This document shows positions 55,529-64,000 of a stretch of 64,000 nucleotides of DNA, piece after piece. The stretch lies in assembly GCF_001690985.1 (NCBI RefSeq), contig NZ_MAJS01000005.1, positions 1 through 64,000 on the forward strand, given 5' to 3'. The DNA comes from Aliivibrio sp. 1S175. Its GTDB lineage: Bacteria; Pseudomonadota; Gammaproteobacteria; Enterobacterales; Vibrionaceae. The position numbers and the translations under genes are program-made. The stretch's first letter is position 1. Each line of letters starts with the position of its first letter. The notes under the pieces are model-generated. The model saw only the letters and a list, made by a program, of their open reading frames with translations, was not told where the DNA came from and did no database searches.

Positions 55529-56638
55529 CTAGTAGTCATTATATTCATTAATTACTTTAACTATCATATTCACAGATACATCGTCCATCGTTGGCGCAAT
55601 TGGCAAACTTAATACTTGTTGATGTATCTTTTCTGTCAATGGAAGATCGATCATATTCAATTCATCATAAGCGGCTTGTTTATGAGGTGGGATTGGATAA
55701 TGAATAACTGTCTGAATACCATTTTCAATTAAATATTGTTGCAGCGCTTCACGTTTATCTGTTTGAATGACAAACAAATGAAAAACATGTTGAGCATCTT
55801 CTTCCCATATAGGTAATTGAATTAATGGGTTTGTGATTTCGTTACGATATCTATTCGCTATTGCTTGGCGGCGAGACGTTTCATCATTTAAATACTTTAA
55901 TTTCACTCGTAACATTGCTGCTTGAATTTCATCTAAACGAGAATTTACACCCTGATATGCATTTTCATATTTTTTATGAGACCCATAATTACGTAAAGCT
56001 CTCAATATGTTAGCAAGTTCATCATCATTTGTCGTAATAGCACCTGCATCACCTAATGCACCAAGGTTTTTACCTGGATAAAAACTAAATCCTGCGGCAT
56101 GTCCCCAGTTACCCACTTTCTTCCCATCAATATTCGCACCATGAGCTTGAGCACAATCTTCAAGAACTAATAAATTAAATTCTTCAGCTATCGCCATTAA
56201 TTCTGGCATTGGTGAAATTAAACCATAAAGATGCACAGGTAAGATTGCTTTCGTTTTTTCGGTAATGGCCTGACGTACTATTTCTGGATATAAATTATAT
56301 GTTTCAGGATTAGGTTCAACCAAAACAGGAACTAAATCATTTTCAGTAATGGCTAATACAGAGGCAATATAGGTATTCGCGGGAACGATCACTTCATCAC
56401 CCGCTTGTAACTTGCCTAATTCTTTCCAAGCTCTCAATACTAAAATCAACGCATCTAAACCATTTGCGACACCAATGGCATATTTAGTACCACAATATTC
56501 TGCAAATTCTTGTTCAAACGCCTCTAACTCAGAGCCCATAATATACCAACCAGAGTCAATCACTCGTGCGCAGGCATCTTTTAATTCTTGTTGATACTGA
56601 TTATTAATTACTTGAAGATCTAAAAAATTTATCATCAT
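55529..56638 (-). CDS. dTDP-sugar aminotransferase, DegT/DnrJ/EryC1 family (FdtB/QdtB-like)
   Basis: PLP-dependent aminotransferase of 369 residues. The Schiff-base lysine is Lys190 in [17 protein letters not shown], with [13 protein letters not shown] and [10 protein letters not shown] motifs. Gene context (3,4-ketoisomerase and acyltransferase next to it) indicates C3 amination of a dTDP-3-keto-6-deoxyhexose. The stop of the acyltransferase gene is adjacent to its start. Confidence 0.9.
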   Translation of the reverse strand: MMINFLDLQVINNQYQQELKDACARVIDSGWYIMGSELEAFEQEFAEYCGTKYAIGVANGLDALILVLRAWKELGKLQAGDEVIVPANTYIASVLAITENDLVPVLVEPNPETYNLYPEIVRQAITEKTKAILPVHLYGLISPMPELMAIAEEFNLLVLEDCAQAHGANIDGKKVGNWGHAAGFSFYPGKNLGALGDAGAITTNDDELANILRALRNYGSHKKYENAYQGVNSRLDEIQAAMLRVKLKYLNDETSRRQAIANRYRNEITNPLIQLPIWEEDAQHVFHLFVIQTDKREALQQYLIENGIQTVIHYPIPPHKQAAYDELNMIDLPLTEKIHQQVLSLPIAPTMDDVSVNMIVKVINEYNDY

Positions 56639-57100
56639 TTATTTCTCTAAAAAACGTACAAACTTAGCCGGATTACCAACAACAAGTGCATAAGCTGGGA
56701 TGTCTTTAGTGACTACTGAGCCCGCCCCCACCATACAAAACTCACCCAAAGTAATGCCAGGTAAAATAGTGGCATTCGCTCCAATTGATGCGCCTTTCTT
56801 TATTACTGTCGTTAAAAACTTTTCAGGATATTGCTTTGAGCGAGGGGCATTGTCATTTGTAAAGGTTGCATTAGGACCAATAAAAACATCGTCTTCAATA
56901 CGAATACCGTCCCAAATATATACACCAGATTTAACGGTGACGTTATTACCAATAATGACATCGTTTTCAATTAATGTATGAGCACAAATATTGCAATCGT
57001 TTCCAATTACCGCATCTTTTAGAACAACAGAAAACTGCCAAATACGAGTGTTTTCACCAATATTGGTTGTTTGAACATCACTTAATGAATGGATTTTCAT
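56639..57100 (-). CDS. Hexapeptide-repeat N-acyltransferase (FdtC/QdtC-like)
   Basis: A 153-residue left-handed beta-helix acyltransferase with repeated I/V-G-x-x patterns ([43 protein letters not shown]). The usual acceptor in this gene setting is the 3-amino group of dTDP-3-amino-3,6-dideoxyhexose. The acyl group may be acetyl or larger. It is placed between the ketoisomerase and the aminotransferase. Confidence 0.87.
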   Translation of the reverse strand: MKIHSLSDVQTTNIGENTRIWQFSVVLKDAVIGNDCNICAHTLIENDVIIGNNVTVKSGVYIWDGIRIEDDVFIGPNATFTNDNAPRSKQYPEKFLTTVIKKGASIGANATILPGITLGEFCMVGAGSVVTKDIPAYALVVGNPAKFVRFLEK

Positions 57101-57103
57101 CTA

Positions 57104-57502
57104 TTACTTACTCGCCATTAAGAATTCATTATAATCACGAATATAATCGGCTTCATCGTAATGGTGACTCGCCAAAACCATCAAAACACAGTCTTCGCTA
57201 AAATCATGCATTTCTCGCCACTTCATGCTGTCTATATACAAACCAACATTAGGTTTATCTAAAAGAACATCTTCTTTTTTCTGACCATCATCTAAAATAA
57301 AACGGCAGCTACCCTTCATGCAAATAGCAACTTGCTGTAAATCTTTATGCGCATGATAACCACGAGAAACCCCATCTTTAGTATCAAAAATGTAATAAAC
57401 ACGGTTAATATCAAAAGGGATATTATTATTGCCTTCAAGAGAAACTAAACCACCTCTATCATCCCCTAAAGACTTAAATTCAATTAAATTAATTAAACTC
57501 AT
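57104..57502 (-). CDS. dTDP-4-keto-6-deoxyglucose 3,4-ketoisomerase (FdtA/QdtA family)
   Basis: A 132-residue cupin of the WxcM/FdtA family. It has the conserved YHAHKDLQQVAICMKGSCRF, the isomerase active-site histidines, and EDCVLMVLASHHYDEADYIR. FdtA gives the galacto and QdtA the gluco product, so the sugar is either Fuc3NAc or Qui3NAc. The sequence alone does not decide. Confidence 0.9.
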   Translation of the reverse strand: MSLINLIEFKSLGDDRGGLVSLEGNNNIPFDINRVYYIFDTKDGVSRGYHAHKDLQQVAICMKGSCRFILDDGQKKEDVLLDKPNVGLYIDSMKWREMHDFSEDCVLMVLASHHYDEADYIRDYNEFLMASK

Positions 57503-57507
57503 GCAAT

Positions 57508-58374
57508 TTACTCTTTAATTAATTTAGATAAATATTGACCGTAACTGTTTTTCTTAAATAAATTCGCGATATTCTGCACTTGTTCTTTCGTCATCCACCC
57601 TTGACGGTAAGCGATTTCCTCTAAACAAGCGATTTTGAACCCTTGACGCTTTTCAATCGTCTCTACAAAACTGGCCGCTTCCAATAAACTCTCATGCGTT
57701 CCTGTATCTAGCCATGCAAACCCACGACCAAGTAATTCGACACTAAGGTCACCTTGCTCTAAATACGCTTGGTTTATCGACGTTATTTCTAATTCACCAC
57801 GCTCTGATGGTGTGACCATTTTTGCAATATTAATGACGCTATTATCATAAAAATACAAACCAGTAACTGCAAAATTTGATTTTGGCTTTACTGGTTTTTC
57901 TTCAATAGAAATTGCTTTATGGTTTTCATCAAATGCAACTACACCAAAGCGCTCAGGATCTTGAACTTCATAGCCAAAAACCGTTGCTCCTGACTTTTGT
58001 TTCGCTGCTGCTAATAATTTAGGAGTGAAACCTTGTCCCCAAAAAATATTATCCCCAAGAACCAAACAAACACTGTCATCACCAATAAAATCTTCACCAA
58101 TAATAAACGCTTGAGCTAACCCTTCAGGTTTAGGCTGCGCTGCATACTCTAATGAAATACCAAATTGGCTGCCATCGCCTAATAAACGCTGGAAACTGGC
58201 TTGATCTTCGGGCGTTGTAATAATCAAAACTTCATTAATTCCCGCCAACATCAATACTGATAACGGGTAATAAATCATTGGCTTGTCATACACTGGTAGT
58301 AGTTGTTTCGAAACCCCCATTGTAATGGGATAAAGACGAGTTCCTGAACCACCCGCTAAAATAATACCTTTCAT
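57508..58374 (-). CDS. rfbA: Glucose-1-phosphate thymidylyltransferase
   Basis: RmlA makes dTDP-glucose. The 288-residue protein has [35 protein letters not shown], the catalytic-region [13 protein letters not shown] and the [20 protein letters not shown] segment. It overlaps rfbB by one base. No rmlC or rmlD follows, so dTDP-rhamnose is not made from this locus. Confidence 0.96.
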   Translation of the reverse strand: MKGIILAGGSGTRLYPITMGVSKQLLPVYDKPMIYYPLSVLMLAGINEVLIITTPEDQASFQRLLGDGSQFGISLEYAAQPKPEGLAQAFIIGEDFIGDDSVCLVLGDNIFWGQGFTPKLLAAAKQKSGATVFGYEVQDPERFGVVAFDENHKAISIEEKPVKPKSNFAVTGLYFYDNSVINIAKMVTPSERGELEITSINQAYLEQGDLSVELLGRGFAWLDTGTHESLLEAASFVETIEKRQGFKIACLEEIAYRQGWMTKEQVQNIANLFKKNSYGQYLSKLIKE

Positions 58375-59450
58375 TATCTACATTCCTCAGAAGACACACC
58401 TAAACGCTCACCCGCATAAGAGCCGTCCAATACGCGTGACCACCATTGTTTATTATCTAAATACCATTCAACCGTCTTACGAATACCAGATTCAAACGTT
58501 TCTTCTGGTTTCCAACCTAACTCACGCTCAATCTTTGAGGCATCAATAGCATAGCGGACATCATGCCCTGGGCGGTCTGTAACATAGGTAATTAAATCAA
58601 GATATTGATTCACACCTTCAGGCTTATTTGGCACTAATTCTTCAAGTAATGAACAAATGGTTTTTACCACATCAATATTGGCTTTTTCATTATGACCGCC
58701 AATATTATAGGTTTCACCTACCTCTCCTTCCGTCACCACTTTATATAAAGCGCGTGCATGGTCTTCTACAAATAACCAATCACGAATTTGCATACCATTA
58801 CCATAAACAGGTAACGGCTTGCCCTCTAAGGCATTTAAAATCATTAATGGAATAAGTTTTTCAGGAAAATGGTAAGGACCATAATTGTTTGAGCAGTTAG
58901 TGACAACGGCAGGCAAACCATAAGTACGCAACCAAGCGCGAACTAAATGATCAGAAGAGGCTTTAGATGCAGAATATGGGCTTGATGGCTCGTATGATGT
59001 TGTCTCTGTAAACAAATCATCCGTTCCTTCTAAATCGCCATACACTTCATCTGTTGAGATGTGGTGAAAACGGAATGCGTGTTTTTTATTATCAGATAAT
59101 GCATTCCAATAAGAGCGAGTCGCCTCAAGTAAGGTATAAGTACCCACAATATTGGTTTCAATAAACGCAGCTGGCCCGTCAATAGAACGATCAACATGAG
59201 ATTCTGCAGCTAAATGCATGACGGCATCTGGTTTATGCTCTGAAAATACTCGATCTAGCTCTGCTCTGTCACAAATATCGACTCGTTCAAATACATAACG
59301 TTCATAAGAATCAACCTCTAATAACGACTCTAAATTGCCAGCGTAAGTTAGTTTATCTAAATTAATGACGCTATCTTGTGTGTTACTGATAATGTGACGA
59401 ACAACAGCAGAGCCAATAAACCCTGCTCCACCTGTGACGAGAATTTTCAT
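58374..59450 (-). CDS. rfbB: dTDP-glucose 4,6-dehydratase
   Basis: RmlB forms dTDP-4-keto-6-deoxyglucose. The 358-residue SDR protein has [16 protein letters not shown], the [12 protein letters not shown] active loop, and [15 protein letters not shown] with the catalytic Tyr and Lys. It is the first gene of the 22-kb operon. The ops element lies about 40 bases upstream of its ATG. Confidence 0.96.
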   Translation of the reverse strand: MKILVTGGAGFIGSAVVRHIISNTQDSVINLDKLTYAGNLESLLEVDSYERYVFERVDICDRAELDRVFSEHKPDAVMHLAAESHVDRSIDGPAAFIETNIVGTYTLLEATRSYWNALSDNKKHAFRFHHISTDEVYGDLEGTDDLFTETTSYEPSSPYSASKASSDHLVRAWLRTYGLPAVVTNCSNNYGPYHFPEKLIPLMILNALEGKPLPVYGNGMQIRDWLFVEDHARALYKVVTEGEVGETYNIGGHNEKANIDVVKTICSLLEELVPNKPEGVNQYLDLITYVTDRPGHDVRYAIDASKIERELGWKPEETFESGIRKTVEWYLDNKQWWSRVLDGSYAGERLGVSSEECR

Positions 59451-59490
59451 TAATTACTATCCCAATAACGTATTTCAATCATGCATCAGA

Positions 59491-59502
59491 CACGCTACCG
59501 CC
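59491..59502 (-). promoter_or_regulatory. ops / JUMPstart element (RfaH recruitment site)
   Basis: On the minus strand the sequence GGCGGTAGCGTG is an exact copy of the ops core known from enterobacterial long surface-polysaccharide operons. The bases before it (AACGCC, GGGTATGCG) resemble the rest of JUMPstart. RfaH loads on RNA polymerase paused at ops and prevents early termination; that should apply to this operon of more than 22 kb. Confidence 0.9.
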
Positions 59503-59754
59503 CATAGGTTATAACGCATACCCAAGGCGTTTAGTGATTTGATTTTTTATATATTATTTTATTTTATCATAATCACTTTAAATTCGCATCCTGCGACACT
59601 TTAGCGTAAGAGCCAATCAATGACATTGATCATAACCTCATGTATCGGCAAGCACACTAAAGACTGAAATTTATAATTAGAATATGAGAGGTTGAAGTGA
59701 GGGTGAGAGGTAAAGGATAAGAAAGGGTAAAACATAAAGAGACAGAAACAAAAA

Positions 59755-59785
59755 AGCGGAGATAACCTAGCCAGTTATCTCCGCT
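59755..59785 (-). terminator. Intrinsic terminator of wecA
   Basis: A 12-bp perfect stem (agcggagataac / gttatctccgct) with a 7-base loop. It is followed on the minus strand by TTTTTTG. It lies about 37 bases after the wecA stop and insulates the polysaccharide operon from upstream transcription. Confidence 0.93.
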
Positions 59786-59821
59786 TTTATATATTCACAT
59801 TGTAATGACACTTAACGAGAG

Positions 59822-60913
59822 TTACTTACCGACTTCAGCTTGCAGTCGTACCGACATTCGCTTACCAAACAGTTTATGTACCCATGTAGTAATGCGCCAA
59901 ATGTATGAGATGGTCATGAAGTAGATAGCAAATAATGCTAAGAAACTAAAGAACATCGTCGATTCACTTACACCGTTTAAATCAGCCCAAATACCAAAAG
60001 AAGCACAAAGCAAAGCAACCGTGCAAATAAGGAATAACGTCATGAATGAAGATAACCCTAAACGCTGGCAAATATGATGTAAATGCTCACGGTCTGGTTT
60101 GAATGGAGATTGGCCTTTACGTACACGGCGGATCATGATCGTTGCCATGTCCATAAGAGGAACCGCAATTAGCCATAATGCAGTCACGGGTTTAAACGCA
60201 ATAATCGAAGGCTCTTGTGAACCGCGGATTAGCATCCATACCACCGTAAAACCAATAAACATGCTGCCTGCATCACCCATGAACACTTTAAAACGACGTC
60301 CTAACGGGAAGCCAAGATTAAGCATGATATACGGCACGATGGCGACAACAATTAAAGTACATACATGAGCTAAATACTCATTACCACTATAATGGAATAC
60401 CGTAGCCAACGCAGCAAACGTTACTGATGCTAAACCACCAAGTAAACCATCAATGCCATCAACCATGTTAAATGCATTAATCGCGCCTATCACGCCTAAA
60501 ATCGTGATGGCCCCACTTGCTGCCGACGATAACATAATGGTTTCACTGCCCATTAAGTAACCTAAGTTATGTAAACTGTGGTTACCACCAAAAATAATAA
60601 TCAGTGAAATAATAACTTGAACAATTAAACGGATCTTAAAACTGATATCGTAAAAATCATCAAATGCACCTAATACGACAAGCACCGCGGCACAACTTAA
60701 GTACATTATCAAATTGTCATCTACTGGAAAGAACAGCAGAAGACCAATACATAACGTAGTAAAAATAGAGATACCGCCAATTAATGGGATAACTCCTTTA
60801 TGGTGCTTACGTTCATTGGGTTTATCAACCAATCCTACGCGCTTAGCCACTTTGCGCATGATAAATAAACTGACGAATGAAACGAGAAACACAAATAAAT
60901 ATGCGTTAATCAT
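59822..60913 (-). CDS. wecA: Undecaprenyl-phosphate GlcNAc-1-phosphate transferase, WecA-like
   Basis: Polytopic membrane enzyme of the MraY/WecA family that starts O-antigen or enterobacterial common antigen type glycans. The 363-residue protein has about 10 or 11 membrane segments. It shows FDDFYDISFKIRL, NAFNMVDGIDGLLGG, VFMGDAGSMFIGF and the cytoplasmic HLHHICQRLG histidine motif. AGGAAG precedes the ATG. It has its own terminator and so is a separate unit. Confidence 0.93.
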   Translation of the reverse strand: MINAYLFVFLVSFVSLFIMRKVAKRVGLVDKPNERKHHKGVIPLIGGISIFTTLCIGLLLFFPVDDNLIMYLSCAAVLVVLGAFDDFYDISFKIRLIVQVIISLIIIFGGNHSLHNLGYLMGSETIMLSSAASGAITILGVIGAINAFNMVDGIDGLLGGLASVTFAALATVFHYSGNEYLAHVCTLIVVAIVPYIMLNLGFPLGRRFKVFMGDAGSMFIGFTVVWMLIRGSQEPSIIAFKPVTALWLIAVPLMDMATIMIRRVRKGQSPFKPDREHLHHICQRLGLSSFMTLFLICTVALLCASFGIWADLNGVSESTMFFSFLALFAIYFMTISYIWRITTWVHKLFGKRMSVRLQAEVGK

Positions 60914-61095
60914 AGATAGCTTCCTATTGGAATGTAATTATTTTAAAAGTATATATAAATGGATGTTGCGTGATACTACATAATTTCTAAGCAGTATATT
61001 TAGTCGCACTTTTTCTGTTTGCCCATGTAAGCATACAAATAAAATACGAGTAGAATGAGGTTAAAATTAACGGTATGGAATATATCTATATGACA

Positions 61096-61132
61096 AAACC
61101 CTAATGCCAATAATATTTAGACATTAGGGTTT
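61096..61132 (-). terminator. Terminator after kpsF
   Basis: An 11-bp perfect stem (aaaccctaatg / cattagggttt) around a 15-base loop, followed on the minus strand by TTTTG. It ends the kdsA-kdsC-kdsB-kpsF operon. Confidence 0.8.
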
Positions 61133-61154
61133 CTAAGTTGGTTGGTTGGTTGGT

Positions 61155-62087
61155 TTATTTCTTCAATATCCCTACAATATCATTATTTTCAACAACAATT
61201 AATGACGTGATCCCTTTAGTCTCCATCATTTCGTACGCTGTTTGTATATTTGAATCAGAAGAAATAGATGCGGGATTAATTGATGCTATATCTTTTGCCT
61301 TTAAATCAAAGACATCCTTACCTTTTAATTCCATCGCACGACGTAAATCACCATCCGTAATTATTGCAAGTTCAGAGCTATCTAAATTGACTAATGTAAG
61401 CCCTAAATGACTAGATGAAATTTTATGAATAATCGACGTAAAATCTGCATCTGACTCAGCGATTGGCAAATTATCAGAAAACATCTCATCACGAACTTTA
61501 GATAGTAAGCGACGTCCTAAGCTTCCCCCAGGGTGAAAGCGAGCAAAATTTTCAGGTTTAAAATTACGCTCTTCCATTAAAGCAACAGTTAAGGCATCGC
61601 CCATTACGAGAGTAGCCGTTGTTGATGACGTTGGTGCTAATTGTAAAGGGCACGCTTCTTTTGGTACTGCAATATCAAGATGACAATGAGAATTAACCGC
61701 CAATGTTGATTTTTCTTTTCCTGTGATACCTATAATAAAGTTGCCATTGTCACGTAAAAAAGGCAATAATTTTAATACTTCATCAGTTTCACCTGAATTT
61801 GAAATAGCAATAAATACATCTTCTGGCTTAACCATGCCAAGATCACCATGAAAGGCCTCTCCTGGGTGCATGAAGAAACTTGGAGTACCTGTACTAGCAA
61901 AAGATGCTGCTATTTTTTTACCGATAATACCTGATTTCCCCATACCACAAATAATAGTACGCCCTTTGGTATTAATTATGGCGTTAATCGCCATTTCAAA
62001 TTCAGAACCTAATCTTTTTGCCATATAATCCAAACCATCAATTTCAGTTTGAATTACCTCTTTTGCAATATCAATTGAACTAGCCAT
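61155..62087 (-). CDS. kdsD: Arabinose-5-phosphate isomerase, KpsF/KdsD family
   Basis: Makes D-arabinose 5-phosphate for Kdo synthesis. The 310-residue protein has an N-terminal SIS domain (TIICGMGKSGIIGKKIAASF, HPGEAFHGDLGMV, ISNSGETDEVL) and two CBS domains at the C-terminal end. It is a little shorter than E. coli KdsD. It is last in a four-gene Kdo operon, so it may be the KpsF (polysaccharide) rather than the lipid A housekeeping copy. Confidence 0.9.
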   Translation of the reverse strand: MASSIDIAKEVIQTEIDGLDYMAKRLGSEFEMAINAIINTKGRTIICGMGKSGIIGKKIAASFASTGTPSFFMHPGEAFHGDLGMVKPEDVFIAISNSGETDEVLKLLPFLRDNGNFIIGITGKEKSTLAVNSHCHLDIAVPKEACPLQLAPTSSTTATLVMGDALTVALMEERNFKPENFARFHPGGSLGRRLLSKVRDEMFSDNLPIAESDADFTSIIHKISSSHLGLTLVNLDSSELAIITDGDLRRAMELKGKDVFDLKAKDIASINPASISSDSNIQTAYEMMETKGITSLIVVENNDIVGILKK

Positions 62088-62088
62088 T

Positions 62089-62841
62089 TTAATTATTATT
62101 CTCTTTCATTATTTTTTTTATATTATTAAAGTCATCAATAGTATCTATTCCATGAGGAACAATACCGTTAAATACTGTAGCTCCAATAGTCATGCCGTGA
62201 CTTAAAGCTCGCAACTGCTCTAACTTTTCATAATGCTCTAACTCATCTTCAGAATAAGAACAAAATTGTTTTAATGCCGATACACGGTAAGCATAAATAC
62301 CGATATGCCTTTTTGCTAAAGATAAATCATTAGGGTTATCTCTATTCATAGGAGCGGGAGACCGAGTAAAATAAATTGCTCGACCATGGTTTCCTAGAAT
62401 TGCTTTGACAACATTTGAATTTGTAAAATCATCTTGATTTGTTAAAGGCACAACAGCTGTCGTGATTTGATAATGAGGATTAGCTAAAGTAAAAGCTGTT
62501 ATATTTTGAATTAATGAAAAAGGGATCATTGGCTCATCTCCTTGAACATTCAAAACAACCACCTCATCAGACCAAGATTCAATAGCAGCAACTTCATTAA
62601 TACGATCAGTGCCTGACTGATGTGATAATGACGTTAATACAACGTTGATATCGTAATCTTTTAACGCCTCAATTATCCTTTGATCATCTGTAGCAACAAA
62701 AATATTGTCTCTATCAATTCCCGCTTCTTTACAACGCTCTACTACATGCCAAATAACAGGCTTGCCTAACAACATCAAAAGCGGTTTACCTGGTAATCTT
62801 GATGACCCATACCTCGCAGGTATAACAACCTTAACATCCAT
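62089..62841 (-). CDS. kdsB: CMP-Kdo synthetase (3-deoxy-manno-octulosonate cytidylyltransferase)
   Basis: Activates Kdo as CMP-Kdo. The 250-residue protein has VIPARYGSSRLPGKPL, VVERCKEAGIDRDNIFVATD, LNVQGDEPMIP and IGIYAYRVSALKQF, all typical of KdsB/KpsU. It is placed one base after kdsD in the reading order and two bases from kdsC. Confidence 0.94.
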   Translation of the reverse strand: MDVKVVIPARYGSSRLPGKPLLMLLGKPVIWHVVERCKEAGIDRDNIFVATDDQRIIEALKDYDINVVLTSLSHQSGTDRINEVAAIESWSDEVVVLNVQGDEPMIPFSLIQNITAFTLANPHYQITTAVVPLTNQDDFTNSNVVKAILGNHGRAIYFTRSPAPMNRDNPNDLSLAKRHIGIYAYRVSALKQFCSYSEDELEHYEKLEQLRALSHGMTIGATVFNGIVPHGIDTIDDFNNIKKIMKENNN

Positions 62842-62843
62842 AT

Positions 62844-63407
62844 TTATTGCTCCATGGTAGCGACATCATCACATCGAATTTTATCAAGTAGTGGTTTATA
62901 AATATCTCTCAATGGTAAATCTAATTTATTGATTAGTAATAAATCCACAAACTCTCTTACCATTCCCTCTCCACCTTTCAATGTCGAGACCCAATCTGAA
63001 TCTTCAATAGCTAGGCTGTGTGCATCCACAGGAGCGATTGCAAGGCCTACTTTTTCAAAAATAGGGATATCTAAAACATCATCACCCAAAAACGCAATTT
63101 GACTCGGTAAGATATTATATTTCGAACAGATATCGACTAAGGCTGGTAATTTATTCTTACAGCCAGTAATAATTTCATCAAAACCAAGCTGTTTGCATCG
63201 AGTATCAAGCGCCGCGCTTGCTTTGCCTGAGATAACACCAACTAAAATATTATGACTACGCAATAACTCTATGGCTAAACCGTCTTTAACATTAAAGGAT
63301 TTGAAAAATTCGCCATCTTGATTAATAAAAATAGAGCCATCAGTCATCACTCCATCGACATCTAGCAATACCATTTTTATATTTTTACAGACCAGCTTAT
63401 CTAACAT
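62844..63407 (-). CDS. kdsC: Kdo-8-phosphate phosphatase
   Basis: HAD-fold phosphatase that removes the phosphate from Kdo 8-phosphate. The 187-residue protein has LLDVDGVMTDGSIF (nucleophile Asp), VISGKASAALDTRCKQLG and FLGDDVLDIPIFEKVGLAIA. It follows kdsA after 2 bases. The family forms tetramers without a cap domain; length fits. Confidence 0.94.
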   Translation of the reverse strand: MLDKLVCKNIKMVLLDVDGVMTDGSIFINQDGEFFKSFNVKDGLAIELLRSHNILVGVISGKASAALDTRCKQLGFDEIITGCKNKLPALVDICSKYNILPSQIAFLGDDVLDIPIFEKVGLAIAPVDAHSLAIEDSDWVSTLKGGEGMVREFVDLLLINKLDLPLRDIYKPLLDKIRCDDVATMEQ

Positions 63408-63409
63408 AC

Positions 63410-64000
63410 TTAACTCAATTTTGATTCAATAAAGGCTCTACGATGCACAACCTCATCAATTTCAAGCAAGGTCTCTAACAACTCTTCCATATGCTTTAAT
63501 GGAAGCATATTTGGTCCATCACATAACGCTTTATCAGGGTTTGGATGTGTCTCCATAAATAAGCCATCAATACCCACAGCAACCGCTGCACGAGCAATAG
63601 CAGGAACATGTAAACGGTTACCACCAGTAGACCCATTTAACATACCCGGCATTTGAACACTGTGCGTTGCATCCATAACCACTTTACAACCCGTTTCCTT
63701 CATTATGGTTAAACCAGGCATGTAGTTAACTAGTGCCCCAAAACCAAAACTTGTGCCACGGTCACATAACCAAATATCGTCATTACCAACTGCTCTACAT
63801 TTCTCAACAACAGGAGCCATGTCTGCAGGGTGCATCCATTGACCTTTCTTGATATTTACAGGTAACCCCATAGAAGCAACACGTTGAATAAAGCCAGTTT
63901 GACGCACAAGGAACGCCGGTGTTTGTAACACATCAACCACTGATGCTACTTCGTCTAAAGGAGTATCATCATGTACATCTGTAATGATACGAACACCTAA
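63410..64000 (-). CDS. kdsA: Kdo-8-phosphate synthase, C-terminal two thirds (gene runs off the window)
   Basis: Condenses PEP with arabinose 5-phosphate. The visible 196 residues run from LGVRIITDVHDDTPLDEV to the stop and include NIKKGQWMHPADM, LCDRGTSFGFG, VVMDATHSVQMPG and LFMETHPNPDKALCDGP. The ATHSVQxPG and FMETHP wording is that of metal-dependent KdsA (Aquifex type) rather than E. coli KdsA. The start lies beyond base 64000. First visible gene of the Kdo operon. Confidence 0.93.
   Translation of the reverse strand, partial: LGVRIITDVHDDTPLDEVASVVDVLQTPAFLVRQTGFIQRVASMGLPVNIKKGQWMHPADMAPVVEKCRAVGNDDIWLCDRGTSFGFGALVNYMPGLTIMKETGCKVVMDATHSVQMPGMLNGSTGGNRLHVPAIARAAVAVGIDGLFMETHPNPDKALCDGPNMLPLKHMEELLETLLEIDEVVHRRAFIESKLS

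Larger units (their letters stand above)
59451..59821 (-). promoter_or_regulatory. Leader and promoter region of the polysaccharide operon
   Basis: This 371-base gap between rfbB and wecA holds the ops/JUMPstart element at 59491-59502, a very AT-rich stretch about 60-120 bases upstream of it where the promoter should lie, and the wecA terminator at 59755-59785. I could not pick a single convincing -35/-10 pair. No M, Q-S or T repeat is present. Confidence 0.7.

Noticed and set aside
57104-59450. dTDP-L-rhamnose pathway
   Set aside because: Only rmlA and rmlB are present; rmlC and rmlD are replaced by ketoisomerase, acyltransferase and aminotransferase genes.
61155-62087. Phase-variable kpsF through the TTGG tract
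   Set aside because: The tract lies after the stop codon, so slippage would not change the protein.

Overview
The window looks like chromosome I of an Aliivibrio, most likely an A. fischeri-type strain. This is inferred from AT-rich base use, gamma-proteobacterial protein sequences and gene order, not from any database search. The first 16 kb follows the order known from the E. coli str / 75-min region: tuf, fusA, rpsG, rpsL, tusBCD, yheO, fkpA, slyX, slyD, yheV, kefB, kefG, yheS, yheT, yheU, prkB. Only a WD40 lipoprotein gene, next to slyX, and a TIGR02444-type gene are added. A second housekeeping block follows: menA, rraA, zapB, glpX, a DUF3135 gene, a 5-carboxymethyl-2-hydroxymuconate isomerase-like gene, tpiA, a DUF559 gene, groSL, a MATE transporter and gpmM. 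Next come a MntA/HepT toxin-antitoxin pair, a large SNF2 helicase, galE, a DHH-family gene and ugd.

From about 37.2 to 59.5 kb there is one long minus-strand polysaccharide (O-antigen/capsule type) operon. It reads from an ops/JUMPstart element at 59491-59502 (RfaH-type antitermination). In transcription order it contains: rmlB and rmlA; an FdtA/QdtA-like ketoisomerase, acyltransferase and aminotransferase (a dTDP-3-acylamino-3,6-dideoxyhexose); an unusual DRE-TIM aldolase / HAD phosphatase / CMP-sugar synthetase cassette; a PglK/MsbA-type ABC exporter; several glycosyltransferases, including two diverged paralogues; a Wzy-like polymerase; a UDP-L-FucNAc set (capE/capF/wecB-like); a WbuB-like transferase; a divergent SDR epimerase/reductase; a PglC-like phosphoglycosyl transferase; and a WbpM-like dehydratase. 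Upstream lie a wecA-like gene and a Kdo operon (kdsA, kdsC, kdsB, kpsF/kdsD), whose KdsA resembles the metal-dependent type. The middle of the cluster (about 45-52.5 kb) is visibly more AT-rich than the flanks.

The intergenic spaces between 7.6 and 37.2 kb are packed with three families of repeats that no standard gene annotation covers. They are a MITE-like palindromic element of about 110-140 bp (12 whole or partial copies; called M here), a composite element of about 265 bp with GC-rich palindromes (called Q-S here), and a repeated intrinsic-terminator cassette (called T here). M copies repeatedly supply, or directly abut, the stop codon of the neighbouring gene. The toxin-antitoxin pair lies between two 153-bp direct repeats that differ at one base and include the gpmM terminator. 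None of these repeats was seen inside the polysaccharide cluster, which ends exactly in one M copy at 37.2 kb.

Regulatory sites that can be read directly include a strong sigma-70 promoter for the rpsL operon, a sigma-32 heat-shock promoter for groSL, a LacI-family-type operator before glpX, the ops element, and several intrinsic terminators.
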